64,000 bases of DNA from contig CH002657.1 in the NCBI GenBank assembly GCA_000149265.1, positions 461,757 through 525,756 on the forward strand, given 5' to 3'. Positions 12,546 through 25,470 of the stretch are shown one piece after another. The position numbers were made by a program, and so were the translations under genes. Under the pieces are notes generated by a model, which was not told the DNA's origin, made no database searches, and was given only the letters and a program-made list of their open reading frames with translations. Each line of letters starts with the position of its first letter. Position 1 is the first letter of the stretch. The stretch comes from Ciona savignyi (Eukaryota > Chordata > Ascidiacea > Phlebobranchia > Cionidae).

Positions 12546-14001
12546 CGTTTCTGCATACACAAACATATACGGACAATACTAAAAGCAGGGAAACTGCACG
12601 CTAGATGAAAGGAAACTAAAGGCGGAAGGTAAGGAGGAAATATGATACCGGTAGCGTAAGTCAGAATAGGTTTTTTAAAACATAGTTAATTATGGGTTCC
12701 CATCGGATTTCCGATGGCAACACATATTGATTTTACTCCGTTTTTCTTGTTTTCCTGCGTCACGCTCGTGACAGGCATGCCATGTCGCCAGATTGATGGC
12801 ACAAACTCACAAAGGAGTTTTCCAATAAGGTTACAACTTACAGGAATCCTAACAGGCATTCTCTTAATTTAATTTGCAACGACCTTAAATTTTACAAAAA
12901 AACAAGGGGAATTCCCGCTATTGGAAAAAATGTTTTTTAGCATTTTTGACATTATTTTCCAATTAAAAAATTATTAACTTAAAATTTCCCAGAAATCTAA
13001 AGATAAACAACACAAATGAAAATAACATAACTAGAATTAAAATAACCAAGGGTACCTCGGGAAACCCCTCAAGTAGAATATGCATAAGCAATCATAAAGA
13101 CAATCTTATTAAGCATATAAATAAGGTGGAAACAGAAAACTAAGCTAAATATATACAAAATGTAAATACAAACAAAAATGCTGCGTTCGACCCAAACCTA
13201 TCTTGAACCCTTATCTGGAATATGCCCATTTACAAAATTCCAGGGAAACTAGTAATCAGTTAAATTTACATTTTTTTTTATAATAAGAAAGAAAATGTCC
13301 AATCAAGGTAAATAGTTTGGGATCTACAGTGGCAAATGTCTGGGTAAATTGCATCAGGGAAATTCTCAAGAGACCCAAAAGTTTATGCATGACGGCCGCT
13401 TTTAGATGTTCAGCACGGGGTATTCTATAACAGTTGATATTTCGGAGCTGGGGAGGATAACTCACTTTAAATTGTAAGGAAAGTTGTAGGAGAATAAAAT
13501 GTACTTAAAAAGTAACCAATGGATAGCCTACTACATACAGAAAGTTACCACGCAAAATTAACTTACTATATAGTACACTATTACCATGTATGTAAATCAG
13601 CTTAAATTTTAAAACCCTTACAAAGCGATAGTGAATTTCAAGGCAAACAAAAAAAATTTGATTACAGTACCCTATACCCACCATGAACCATTTTCTGGGA
13701 AACTCCATATCACTTAACCTCACAACAGGAATAAAATGAACTGATGAGTTAAACTTGTTAGAATTGTTAGTTAAAATGTATAAGATATTCAGTTACAAAT
13801 TGTGAATAAATCACGCCAGGGAAACTAACTAGCACCAAGCCCAAGAATATTAGCACATTCACCATTTTCTCGCATTTTATTGTGGTAAGATTATTAAATC
13901 ACAATTAATAACACATTGATTAAAATATCCCCGAAAAACCCGCACTAATAAAAAGAAACAATTTAATTTTCTTTGTTTCTATTGTCGTTTTTTTAATTAT
14001 A

Positions 14002-14135
14002 GAAAAACATGGATATTAAGTTTGGATTTGGTAACTCGTGAACCCATTAGTTTCTGCTTGCAGAAAACCGTAATACTCTTTATATCAGATAAACCATAGG
14101 GGGTTAAGGAGGCATATACCACCCGTTTGTTTCAT
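14002..14135. repeat. Copy 2 of a ~120-bp local repeat
   Basis: It contains TTAAGTTTGGATTTGGTAAC, CTCGTGAACCCATTAG and TTTCTGC, and directly abuts copy 3. The match to copy 1 is imperfect. Confidence 0.5.
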
Positions 14136-14262
14136 TTAGAAGTTTGGATTGGTAACTCGGGAACCCATTAGTTCCGAAACAAATACACTTTATGTAAGAT
14201 ATACTAAGGTGTGGTGGCCAGGGAACCCAATTGTTTTTGCATGCAGAAAAATATACCATACC
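14136..14262. repeat. Copy 3 of a ~120-bp local repeat
   Basis: It contains AAGTTTGGATTGGTAACTCG, GGAACCCATTAGTT and AATACACTTTATGTAAGATA, then a second partial unit with AGGGAACCCAATTGTTTTTG. It is tandem with copy 2. Confidence 0.5.
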
Positions 14263-14763
14263 CACAACAGGTTTTTAAAAATAGTGGTGGATAACACGTG
14301 GTTGACACTCTCTAGTTGGGGAGTTTTTTCACTGGATTAACTGTGCGGAAAACCATATATTATAAAGCTGTAAACATAATAATAGATTACATTTTTCATA
14401 TTTTTGTATCTTGCCATAGCTCTTCCACCCATACAATTGTCTCATTTTATGTTTACATTACATTGGTATTATTTTGTACACAAAACAATTGCTTTTACTC
14501 CGTAAATACAACAATCCTTGTTATTTTGTACATATAAAGTATCTTTGATATCCTTTTCATAAAATGATTGCAATTACTTTAAATATTTTAATTATTATTG
14601 TATTGCTGTTATCCTTAATATCCCCTTATACCTAAAAGTCCAACTTCATAAAATGAATTGTGGAAAGATTTAACTTTTTTATCCCTCCCTGTAGAAAGAC
14701 GTAGGCAGACAATACGACAGTTTTTTTCTGTAAAATCATTTTCCTGTTACAAAGAAACGCCCA

Positions 14764-17700
14764 ATGTCGTCTGTTCTTAAGATAGCTGTCATTGGAGCGG
14801 GTGCTGCAGGTGATCAAATAGTTGTATATTTATGAGCGCAACCATTATAATTCGATTATGATATTTTTAACTGTATTAGCAATATTATGAATGTTAAGAT
14901 GATGATTAGGAATTTGCGAAATGAATGTTGAAAGCAGTCACAAAGAAAGCAACATTACTGCATCATTTACTTTACATGAAAATATTGATAGTTAATTTAT
15001 ATTTTTACATAATAATTGTAAAAACTTGGTGTTTTAACTTAAAATATAAAGTAATGTTTTTAGGGTTATGTGCAACAAGAAATTTGTTATCAAAACCACA
15101 ATTTATCCCCGTGGTTTATGAGGGCAGCAATCACATTGGCGGGACATGGCATTATACAGAGAAGACTGGCACGGATGAGAATGGCTTGCCTATTCATTCA
15201 TCCATGTACAAAAATTTAAGGTAACTCTATGTCTTATAATACAGCCGCATATCTAGGTAGGTTACGGCTTTGCTTTCTGTATTTTTTACACAATGAATAA
15301 TGTATTGCCTATTCTTATAGAGTAAATTAAAATACTGTGTTCATAAGTGCCCATCTAATAGTTATGGCAATCAGCCATTTTATTTCTTATCTATCTTAGT
15401 AACATTTTTCACCCAATGTCTGATTGCGTAGCTTGGTGCGTTAGTTCGACTTTAATTGGTTGGTTGTGTCTTTGGGTAAGGCACTTAAGATACATCATCT
15501 GAACCCAGTGGTTCTAGAACCAAATTACCAAAAATGTTCTACCAAGAGCCTCTCCCCTTATGTTCTTCATCTTCACTATTTTAATTGTTATTTTATACTC
15601 AGGACAAATTTGCCAAAACAGGTTATGGCATTTCCAGATTTTCCGTTCGACAAGGAGTTACCATCATTTCTCAAACACAGTGATGTGCAAGAATACTTGG
15701 AGAGTTATTGCAAGGAATTTAAACTGGAGAAACATATAGAGGTAAGTGTAATTATTTTTTTATTTAAGTTGCAGGTAGAAATTTGTTCATTTAATTGGAG
15801 TTTTATTAATTCTTTTAATTTAAAAAAACAGACACATAATTATCAGTTGTTTCCTGGTCTATATTGGTAGTCTCTCTCACACTAATATTGCTATGAATGA
15901 CGATATCGATATCATCAGCATCATGTTAGTCGCTTGTGTCATTCGGTAAGGTCATTGCTTGAACCAAGTGAGTTATTACATTAAAAAAACTGATGCATGT
16001 TATAGGTACAACACATTGCAATATCCAATTTCATACATGGGGAAAACATGAATATTCTATCTTACTTATACTATCCATTCCTGAGATACAATCATCCAGT
16101 AATCATCATGTGCTTCCTAGTTCAACACTTTGGTGCAAAATGTGACGCCCCTGGAATCGGACAATCGTGCAACTAAATGGAAAGTGACAACTTATCACCT
16201 CTTAACTAAACAAACGAGTCACCACATTTTCGATGGCGTTATGGTTTGCAATGGGTAAGTGGAAAAAGATTAATATTATACAAGTAATTTAAATTAATAA
16301 TAAAATTATACATTGCACCACCTTATTCTTATCATTGATTAATTATCACAAATAGCTTTGTGTTGTTTTATGAGCAATACACAATTTTAACTAAAAAACA
16401 TAGATTAGTATTAGTATTAGCTTTTTTGTTTAAGGAAAAGGATTATTAAAGTTTACAATTTTTTCTCAGACATTACTCAGTGCCCAATGAACCACATATT
16501 GAAGCAATATCCGACTTCCAAGGCAAGATACTACACAGCCACAGCTATAGGGATCCAGAGTTGTATAAAGACCAAACGGTGGTTCTACTTGGAGCTAAAG
16601 CGTCTGGAACAGACATTGCCTTGGACTTGGCACCTTATGCTCATAAGGTTATTTTAAGCCACAAAGGTTCAAAGTTCCAAAGTGATCTACCTTCAAATGT
16701 AGAAGAGGTATTTATTTGTCAGACGAAAACGTACTACCTAATATTAATCTACATATATTGAACTTAAATGTTTCTTTGATGTTAAACTATTGCAATAATA
16801 AGAAAACACTGCAACATATATCTACCACCAGAAATCAACACTATGTTCATTCAATTAACCACTTCCTGCCAACAAATGTAAAAAAACTGTTTATCACCGC
16901 AAGATGTATATTATCCACATACCATTCTAATATATATCATTTCCACAGCAACCTGTACCTATTCGTTTCACGAAATCAGGTGTTGAATTCAGCAACGGGA
17001 TTTACGTGGATTGCGATGTGTTTATGTTCTGCACTGGGTATCACTTTAATTTCTCTTTCCTTGGTGACCTGGTATCAGTGGATGAGAACAGAGTGACACC
17101 GTTGTTCAAGCACTTGGTTCATGTTAAATATCCAACATTGTCCTTTGTTGGAATTTGCTTCCTTATTTGTCCGTTTCCTCAATTTCACTGTCAGGTATAC
17201 CGTCTACTCAAACTATTCTTTTTGATATGTCCATTAGGATATGTAATAAGACGGTAAAGAAATCCACTATCAGTTGAAAGAAAAGTTTAAAACCAGGCTT
17301 TTGCTAGTGACTTGAGTACTTTTGACAAGACCCATAGTGGATAGTGCTAGAAGATCATTTTGTTGAACTAAAATAAAAGAAATGTAAAATACAAATACCA
17401 CACTATAATAGTTTCGGTAACCTGTCAGTGGGAATTTGATATTTTAAAAGATACCACTAATAAACATTAGTTCCACTTACATAAACAAATGTTTCAATTC
17501 ATCCCTATGCACAGGTTAACTATGCAATTAGTTTACTCGCTGGTTTAATTCCCATCCCGTCTGAGGAAGATATGTTAAAGGATGAGGAAGAAGAATACAC
17601 AAGGCGCCAAAAGGAGGGACTTCCAAAGAGGTAAATTTTTGTTTTGTGAGTGAATTTATGACGTGTTTCACAATTTTTTGGAGGCATATTCACATGCATT

Positions 17701-18080
17701 TAAAAGGTATTTGAGTTGTTTCTTTTTTTAAATGGTAAGTTTTTACTGTATAATGACTTGTTCTGTAATTGTCAAGGTAAAATAGTGGATGGAATCAAAC
17801 AAACCACCTGTATGATGTGTTTATCTATCTGATAACTGTCGGTTTTCTACCACATTAATAAACACAAAATATTGAATGCAGACATGCTCATCTGATGGGT
17901 CCACGCCAGTGGGACTACAACAATGAACTTGCAGATTTGTGTGGGATTCCACGGATACCAAGTAACGTCAGTTTGCTCTACGATCTTTGTCACCAGCGCA
18001 GGACCTTTAACCTCATGGTTTATAAGCGAGATGAATTCTTTCTTTCAAATCAAGGAAATTTCTACAAATCAGACGATTGA
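14764..18080 (+). CDS. Flavin-containing monooxygenase
   Basis: Eight exons in consistent phase: 14764-14809, 15064-15220, 15603-15741, 16121-16254, 16470-16707, 16949-17194, 17515-17630, 17882-18080, giving 424 residues. FAD-binding is shown by VIGAGAAG (split across exons 1-2) with the downstream VVYEGSNHIGGTW. The FMO-identifying sequence is FQGKILHSHSYR in exon 5. The NADPH-binding loop is LLGAKASG, and CTGYHFNFSFL occurs toward the C-terminus. FPDFPF in exon 3 is typical of the yeast/plant/invertebrate FMO branch. FMOs use NADPH and O2 to oxygenate soft nucleophiles (N or S); the substrate cannot be read from sequence. There is no strong C-terminal membrane anchor. The gene converges on P4HA, 267 nt between stop codons. 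Confidence 0.9.
15425..15540 (+). repeat. Degenerate SINE-like fragment in FMO intron 2
   Basis: The read GGTTGGTTGTGTCTTTGGGT, AAGGCACTTAAGATACATCA, then CTGAACCCAGTGG matches the middle of the repeat at 59070-59125 in the same orientation, with substitutions. Confidence 0.5.
15925..16068 (+). repeat. Degenerate SINE-like fragment in FMO intron 3
   Basis: GTCGCTTGTGTCATTCGGTA, AACCAAGTGAGTTATTACAT, GGTACAACACATTGCAATAT and AACATGAATATTCTATCTTA follow the order of the repeat at 59060-59290, strongly diverged. Confidence 0.4.
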
Positions 18081-18150
18081 GATTTGAAGACCCCCTCGAG
18101 ATCTTCCATCCTATGCAATCACTAATCAGTGTTTTTATGATTTTTGTCAT

Positions 18151-18156
18151 TTTATT
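18151..18156 (-). terminator. Candidate polyadenylation signal for P4HA
   Basis: TTTATT on the + strand gives AATAAA on the - strand, 192 nt downstream of the P4HA stop at 18348. The gap to the FMO stop at 18080 is only about 70 nt, so the two 3' UTRs probably overlap. Confidence 0.4.
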
Positions 18157-18347
18157 ACCAAGTTGTGTGCGCAGTGCGATACAAAAGCTAAATACAGAGA
18201 TAAGCACAAACACATTGCATTTGGGTACAAAATACTGACTGAAATAAGTGATAAGTGACATGCACAAGGTGTAAAAATACTTCAGGGAAATGTTTTAAAC
18301 ACAAATTGTATCAATACAGCAGTACAGAGCATAAAGGAGGATTAGTA

Positions 18348-21300
18348 TTAAAATATACGATTGTCGGCATTAAACGATTTGGCACAAGATCTCCTGAACT
18401 CCTGATCACGTTCATGGATCCATTTATTACTTACTGAAAAGAATAAGTGTGTAAATTTGTGAGGAACTTAACCTGTACAAGTTTCAACCAACAGCGGAGG
18501 GATCGATTATGTCCACTTAATTGGACATAACGAATAAATGTTTATCTCTGGGATGTGCACAGATATTTATTGTAGGCTGGTTCTTGTATGATAGACTACA
18601 AATTAATCAACCATACATAACAAGCAACTTACCCCATTTGACCCCGGTGAGCACAGGGCAAGCAGCATGTCGGGTTCTTTCATCTCCCTCACCCGATGGA
18701 AGCAAGTTGTACCAGAACACAGCGCTTCCTTTGATGGGTCGAACTGCTATTCCAGGATCAAGGAAGACTGTACTTCCTCCATGCTCCACATCACTCATCT
18801 GTTGTGGAACATTTCATTACTCAAGAAATTGATCTATTGTCGAGAAATATATGGAATTTATCACAACAGACACCTGTGGGTTGGACAAATAGAAGTTTGC
18901 TACCGAACATATCTGTGCACTTAACTCATCAGTCAGGCGTTGTTTATGAAAAGATAATTAGTTATACAATGTCTTCTGCATATAGAAAATTGCCAATACA
19001 TGTAGCTACCTGTGTGTAAGTATAATTCATGGATAAATTTGTACCATTTTTGAAGAATATTTGATGCGTTGCATTAGGGAAAACTAAACAATGGTCAAAA
19101 AATTTACATCAACTTACATAAGTTAAGAATGTTGCGATTCTGTTTCCAACGGAGTTATGGAACTTGCCTACATCAGAATCCTGCGGACGCTTGTTTTAAA
19201 GGCATGGATATTAACCATAGGTAACTATTTGGTTATTTAATATCAAAAGGGACTATCAATCATGGCATTCATATAATTATTGTTATACAGTTGAATACAA
19301 ATACGCATTTAATTATTAAAATAGGTTTTACCAATAAAGAATGGTATAAAAAGTCAATCACCAAAATACCAAAGATGCTTAGAATTCTATTGAGTTAAAT
19401 CTGGTTGGCATAAAAAAGTTACTCACCCTTGAATAATCGAAATGTGGTTCATACTGTCCACCTACACCATAGTTTGCTATCTGCAACATTGAACAAGTTT
19501 ATTTGCTTTACTAAAATAATTTTAAGGCTTCTGGCTGGGTTAGATTGTGATAAAACAATGTTATTAGAGACCTTTTAAAAGAATCAAAATTAAGGGTTAA
19601 ATATGCATGGAATTAGCCTCTGTAACCAGAACATGGGTGTTAACGTAACCAGAACAAGTTTGACTATACAACCCCTAAGTTTTGTTTTAAATATGTACCA
19701 TAAGACATCAAGACAATCAGCTGTTGCAATAATACGAATAGCAATATAAGTATTTACAAGATTTTAAAATGGAACACAAAACAAAGAAATCGGATATTAC
19801 ATTAATTTTATATATTTCAAGAGTATAATCAAAGTTTCAGCTTAAGATATACAAAATGGCAACAAACCAACCTGCAACTCTTCCGCTGAGTCCATGGACA
19901 ACCCAGTTACATCGGAAATTCGTTGACAAACTTTTTTCACTACAGCGTGATCTCCATCCTTTAACCACGCACTTTTACTCACCCGATAATGAGCAAACTC
20001 TAACACTCCAGTCACCGGGTTTTGTACAGTGGCTCGATTTAACTACAAAATTTAATTAATGATGTATCTTAGAACGATAATCGTGAATCGAATTAAGAAT
20101 TGAATGCATAGCCTACAAAAAATAATAATTTTCTATTTTGTCAATAAATATTTACATGTAATAGAAAATCAAAACACTTTTACTTATTTCCTATTCCTAC
20201 ATTTCTTTCTTTATATACATAATACCAGATCTTTGTAATACAACATATATCATAATGTGATTTCAGAACAAATTGACAACAGATCACAAGATTAATAATA
20301 AGTACAATTTAATGGAAGATTACTTACCCTGGGTTTGGCAAGGGCTTTAATGGTTTGCAATTCACTTGCACTCATAATATTGTGGAATCGAACAAGATGA
20401 GGGGAATGCCACAATTCCTCCAATTTCACCGGCTGTAGTAATAAGCGTGGATTGCCCTTGTTCGTGTACAAGTAGCATTTAAGCTTCCGTTCAATGGAGG
20501 GAGACTGAAGTGCAAATAGAAATATTAACTATTTACAAATTGTAAAGTTTATGCTGCATATTTTTGGGTAATACTTAGAATCAATACAAGATAAGCAAAC
20601 TTTTTATTGTAATACAAAGGAGTAGGCTATTGCATACCAGTAATGTGCTACAAGATAATTTTGATACAAGATTGAGTATTTCAATATAGACTTAGACAAT
20701 AATAAATTCTACAACATTAGTGCAGAAGTAGGTCAAAACATCATCTAAAAGTATCTCATAAGTGTCACGATATCATAGATTTTGCAACTTACAACATGAA
20801 TCCCCTCTCCCCTGCACAATCTCTCATAGTTGGTTCTCTCTGGTGTGGATGGGTATTCATCCTGTCTCCGTGAGGTTGCAAACTCCCCCACACTCCCATC
20901 ATCTCCTCGTTTATGTGCACCAAGCAAGTGTCTAATGGATAGATACTTATTGTTATGTTGGTGGAGGCAGTCAGGATCATAAACATATTTCTAAATTATA
21001 ATGTATTTCAATTTGTATTTTGGGGTGGCCGAATGGTTCATTGTTAATTATTCGAAAACAATTTGATACACATTTTAGAATATTTATTGCCCTAAAAAAG
21101 TACACTCCACAGTCTTACATGGTTTTTACAAAATTGTAACAACTTGATCATATACTTTGTAGCGGACTTTAGGCTTAATAAGGGACTTCCTGCCTGAAAT
21201 CAATCACCCGGAAATATATTTTAGAACTTTAGACGAATATGCTTAGGTGAGGTTTGACTTTATAAATGTTATTATTAAATACCCACATCCACATGTATTC

Positions 21301-23624
21301 TATGCCCAAGGAAATAAAAAAATGCAAAATGCTTCAAGGAAATAAGTTAATAAGCATTAGAAAATTAGATTAAATATATTAAACCTGTAATGTTCATGGT
21401 TTTGTTTAATTCTTTGCACTGCCGGGTCTATTTGAAGCATTTCATTTGTCAACTCAAATGCCTTTTGAATGTTACCTCCCTGAAATTTGAAATCATTTCA
21501 GGGAGAGTATCAGTGTGAAAATAATATTAAGATTTACTACTTTAAACAACACATGCACATCACAGAGTAAAGGCAGAATAAAAAGTTTATAATAAATAAA
21601 ACTAATTGATGCAGGTGCTGGTGGTCCATTTTAAAACAAAAAAATACTGACATTTTTAAAATTTAAAAATAAAGAACAACTGATAAAAAATCATTAATAA
21701 TCACAATTGAAATCAAACCTGGGCAGTGCAGTATGATAGATGGTCCAGGACATCGAACTTTGAATAGCTTAGACCGTTTTCAACATGTTGTAACGCTTCG
21801 TTCATCCAAAGTCTACAGTGATAAAAATCACGCTCCAAATAAGCAGTTCGCCCGATGTCAAAACAATCATCTGCTGTTAGGGACTGGTTTGACTTCATAC
21901 CTGAACAAATTTATGATGTAAACTTTATGGGGAATTAACAAGCCTTGGTTATGTAAATATGTAATCTTTATTTTGTCTTTAAATACGTACCTTATAGTAA
22001 AAATTATAAGGAAATCAAATTGTCTGAGCAAGCTATATACCAGATTTTTATGTTTCACATACCACAATCAATAAAAACAATGCATAAATATATCCGATAC
22101 ATTTTATGTATTTCTGACATCTAATTTCACACTTTTCAGCTCATGGGAATAATCAATAACTGTAATCAATACCAGTATTGTGTGTTTGAGCTTGCACATG
22201 GTACCACCCCTAATTAATATACCTATGTTGGCACCCATACATCAGAATCAAACAATAGTTAGTGGAATCCTTATCTTCCTAATACTCTATGACAGAATAA
22301 TTTTTCTCATATTTGTATCATTTTTTTATAAGCTTATTTTTTTAAATGGAAGTATATAAATTCACCTTACCTTTAATTATCCCACGTGCTACATCATGTG
22401 TATCAAGTCGATAAGTATCTTGCAATCTCATTATTGCTTCAGCGGTTCCCTTAACATCCTCTTCACTTGGAAAATGTGAGAGCTTTTGTGTAAGATTTGA
22501 AAGAAATACTGAAACAAAAAACAAACATTAAAAAGTAACCATACCCTAATATATTATAATGATTTGAAATAGTGCTACCAGTACTTTCTGACATATAAGT
22601 AATTTTTTATTTATTGTAGTCTTGCCAGTATGGAAATACGGCTACATAAAAAAAATTAGCTTGGCATAGGATAGAATATTCATGTTTATCCCCGTAAATT
22701 AAAAACCAAGGGGTTAAAACACAGGCAATCGTCAGATCACCCGGAGCTATTGTAGTGTGTTATGTATGATAGACACCTTCCCTTAATTTGGTAGAACCCA
22801 TTTATCCGCTGGGTTCAGGCAATGTCCATAAAGTGCCCTGCCCAAGGACACAATCGTCTAGCTAGAGACCAGTTTCGCACCTGCAACCTTTTGATTAAAA
22901 GGCGGCGCACTTAACCGCCAGACTAACCGGCCGGACATGAATATAAAATAAATTATACCATTGTCACATAATAAGATATCTTACCATACCTTCGGCTACA
23001 TTTTCATTTACAATGTCTTGCATATTTGACCACTCGGAGGCCATCCTCCTAACAAGTCGATACTGATTAACAGGATGTCCGAGATAACCATCCATGTTGC
23101 TCCGTGCATTGTCTGATATTTCTTGATATCGGTTGGCAATTCTGTGACAATTAAGTGTTGAAAATATATAGAGTGCATGCAGCAAAAGATCGTGCTGTTG
23201 TGGGCTAATAAATATTCTCCTTTTTGTATTTTTATTTAACATATCAGTTTGTGGACTATATACTAGTGCAAATTATTTACCATCATCCCATAAATATACA
23301 GTACAGTACAAAATTTAGTATTGTTATGTATAACATCACCTGACAGATTACAAAATAATGATTTTTAGCATTATTTTTATACATATCTTAATGCGCATTT
23401 TTTAAATCGAATAACGATTAAATATGAAGGTCTGACCCATTTTACCTCTTAATTTTTTCCAATTTAGTTTCTTCAGCTTTAATGTAATCTTTTAATGAGG
23501 TAATAAGGTCAAGTTCGTCGTAAACTAGGTCTTCCATTTGACCAAGTGATGAAAACCATTCTGCTTTTGCAACAATAAAAATAAAACTAAGCAAACAGAA
23601 ATTCCACACATAAAATGATTCCAT
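18348..23624 (-). CDS. P4HA: Prolyl 4-hydroxylase alpha subunit
   Basis: Twelve exons in transcript order, all phases consistent: 23624-23446, 23141-22990, 22508-22371, 21900-21719, 21479-21385, 20931-20793, 20504-20328, 20042-19872, 19480-19427, 19180-19118, 18798-18633, 18433-18348. The product is 533 residues, against 534 in human P4HA1. It begins with a signal peptide (hydrophobic to AKA, then EWFSS), followed by the N-terminal dimerisation region (DLITSLKDYIKAEETKL), the peptide-substrate TPR region (exons 3-5) and the Fe(II)/2-oxoglutarate dioxygenase domain. The metal ligands are visible: HFD in exon 9 and the distal His in TRHAACPVLTGVKW, which also supplies the 2-oxoglutarate Lys. 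The ending SNKWIHERDQEFRRSC is conserved. It hydroxylates X-Pro-Gly prolines of procollagen in the ER as a tetramer with protein disulfide isomerase. I chose the start at 23624 because it precedes the signal peptide. Confidence 0.96.
22664..22936 (-). repeat. SINE-like repeat, near full length, in P4HA intron 2
   Basis: This is the reverse complement of the family element at 58991-59290. The tRNA-like head sits at the high-coordinate end (CCGGCCGGTTAGTCTGGCGG on the - strand, then a B-box-like GGTTGCAGGTGCGAAACTGG), and the tail end reads GGATAGAATATTCATG on the + strand. Confidence 0.8.
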
Positions 23625-23633
23625 TTTTTTAAT

Positions 23634-23635
23634 CT
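23634..23635 (-). other. Lone 3' splice site before P4HA start (trans-splice acceptor candidate)
   Basis: TTATTGTGCAG on the - strand lies 9 nt before the ATG at 23624, with no identifiable upstream exon. A short leader of this size fits spliced-leader trans-splicing. Confidence 0.45.
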
Positions 23636-25470
23636 GCACAATAATAAAATTACTTTAATGTAGGAAGATATGTTGACCAATTAATATAACTGTTGTCCAT
23701 ACACTGTAAGGTCTATAAATAAAAACTATCTAGAAACATTTAAATAGAGCAATGATAACCAAACTTGGGATGATTTAAGCTTGAACGACACAACGATTTT
23801 AATTACTACAACTATATAGTAGCAGTGCGTACAGAATGTAAATAAAATTTTGCTTTGTTATACACCTACCGTATTTATATCGCTATTTAGCACATGGGCT
23901 TGCCTTACCCTTATAGTTATTTGACTAATCGTATATATATACACTGCAATACATTCGTCTTGACAGCGGTCATTATCACGAGAGATATCAACGTAAACGT
24001 AACAACGTTTCTAACCAACTTTCCAAGCTTTCTACGCAACGCGTTTTATGACCTGCCGCACAGCATTTTGTTCACAACAAAACAGCGACATTCACAGCTG
24101 GAATTTTCACGCTTTGAGCGGCCACACTGATTCGCACCAAACAACGATGTCACGTACGCACGGTGAGTTCCTGTGTCTGTGAAAAGATGGACGAAAAAAG
24201 CGACTCTGTCTACAGAAAACTCTCGAAGTCGTAACAGCAGCGTTTTTCGCTTTGCACCGAAAGACGGGAAAAGAAAGGAGGCGTAAGATGGTAAAACTAA
24301 TATTGTTTGCCGTCTAGCGTCTCAACTTACTAAACCAAGCACCGTTTACTTTACATCCGCCAATTTTGTCTTACTTCTAGCGGCATGAAAAAGGAAAAAT
24401 CGTCCCTGATTGCGGGACTGTCATACCGGTTTTATGTACTGTCAGAGATAATAAGTAACAAAATCGACTAAAGTGAAAATCCTACACTGGCTTTAAAGCA
24501 ACAAATCCTATTCTGAGGTTTGTTGGTGTTACGGGTAAAAAAGTCGAAATGGAATGCCAGTTCTGCTGGGACAAGAATTATAAGATCTGTCGCTTCGAAT
24601 CGGCCTTGACATTATCTGACAGCAGATAAAACCGATACGACTGTCCACGTCAAGCGACAATTTTCACTTTTCATGCCGCAAGAGCGAGGACAATTTGACG
24701 TTTTGGCTTCAATGAACTAATTCCTAATTTAACGAATTTATTTTAGTGTTGTTTTGGTGAAAGGGACCTGGCAGTTTTATTTTAATATTTTCATCTCTCT
24801 ATTTTAATAATTTGTTTAACGACTGCTTTTTGCCCCTTTTTTGTGTTATCATTTGTTTTGCTGCTAATTATGATCAGAGCACAAAATAAACCAAACATTT
24901 GAATTCCATCTTCAGGGGCGGTTACCGTTTGTATTTGAGATAATTAGTAACAAGTAGAAAACTCATTTCATAAAAAATACAATATGTCATTTATCTTTGT
25001 ACAATATGAACGTAAACTACTCTAGGGAAATATAAGCAACGAAGGTTTAGAAATATGCTACTCAATCAATCGTACCACAAATTATGCAAACACTGAATAC
25101 GGGGCAACTATACAATAAAGAAGGCTATAGATTTGGCACACTTCATATTTACAGGTAATAATCTCGAAATAGAAAATTAAATATTTTACAAAATTTTGAA
25201 GACACAAACACGTTAGGCTAGCTATAATAGAATATGTAAATACAGCGCAAACTACTTAGATATACACGATACAACAATCGCATAAAAATGCAATGAGCCG
25301 ACATGTAGTTTGTTTACATCATTTAAATGCGATTTAATTAGTGTGACGAGACAATTTCTCAAATCTAAACTCGGTGTCGTACGTTTGGTCAAGTTAAACG
25401 AACATGCTTACAATAGCTCATTCATAAAGCATAATAACAGGTTTTATCCTTAGACATCCCTGGCCGACCA
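23636..25470. other. Intergenic region upstream of P4HA
   Basis: I see no coding exon. The region includes a foldback element (24358-24700). The sequence around 23.9-24.7 kb is locally richer in CpG than the surroundings and probably includes the P4HA promoter, but no TATA element or other site is decisive. Confidence 0.5.
24358..24700. mobile_element. Foldback (MITE-like) element with ~90-bp inverted arms
   Basis: The left arm (about 24358-24452) and right arm (about 24611-24700) are imperfect reverse complements. Shared blocks include GCGGCATGAAAA against TTTTCATGCCGC, CGGTTTTAT against ATAAAACCG, and CTGTCAGA against TCTGAC. The outer ends read CGCCAATTTTGTC and, reverse-complemented, CGTCAAATTGTCC. 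About 158 bp separate the arms and no open reading frame is present. The superfamily and target duplication are not clear. Confidence 0.7.

Larger units (their letters stand above)
12084..14763. other. Gene-poor intergenic region between KIF3B and the FMO gene
   Basis: I find no exon with a recognisable product. The sequence is AT-rich with diverged copies of a ~120-bp repeat (see 12411, 14002, 14136) and an 8-bp-arm hairpin at 12700-12717 (CCATCGGA/TCCGATGG). Promoters for both divergent neighbours should lie here, but none is clear from sequence alone. Confidence 0.55.

Noticed and set aside
13256..13723. Small - strand open frames in the KIF3B-FMO gap
   Set aside because: Low-complexity, AT-driven frames with no splice partners, motifs or conserved look.
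14149..14537. Overlapping + strand open frames upstream of the FMO gene
   Set aside because: They lie in the ~120-bp repeats and AT-rich flank; neither joins in phase to the FMO start at 14764.
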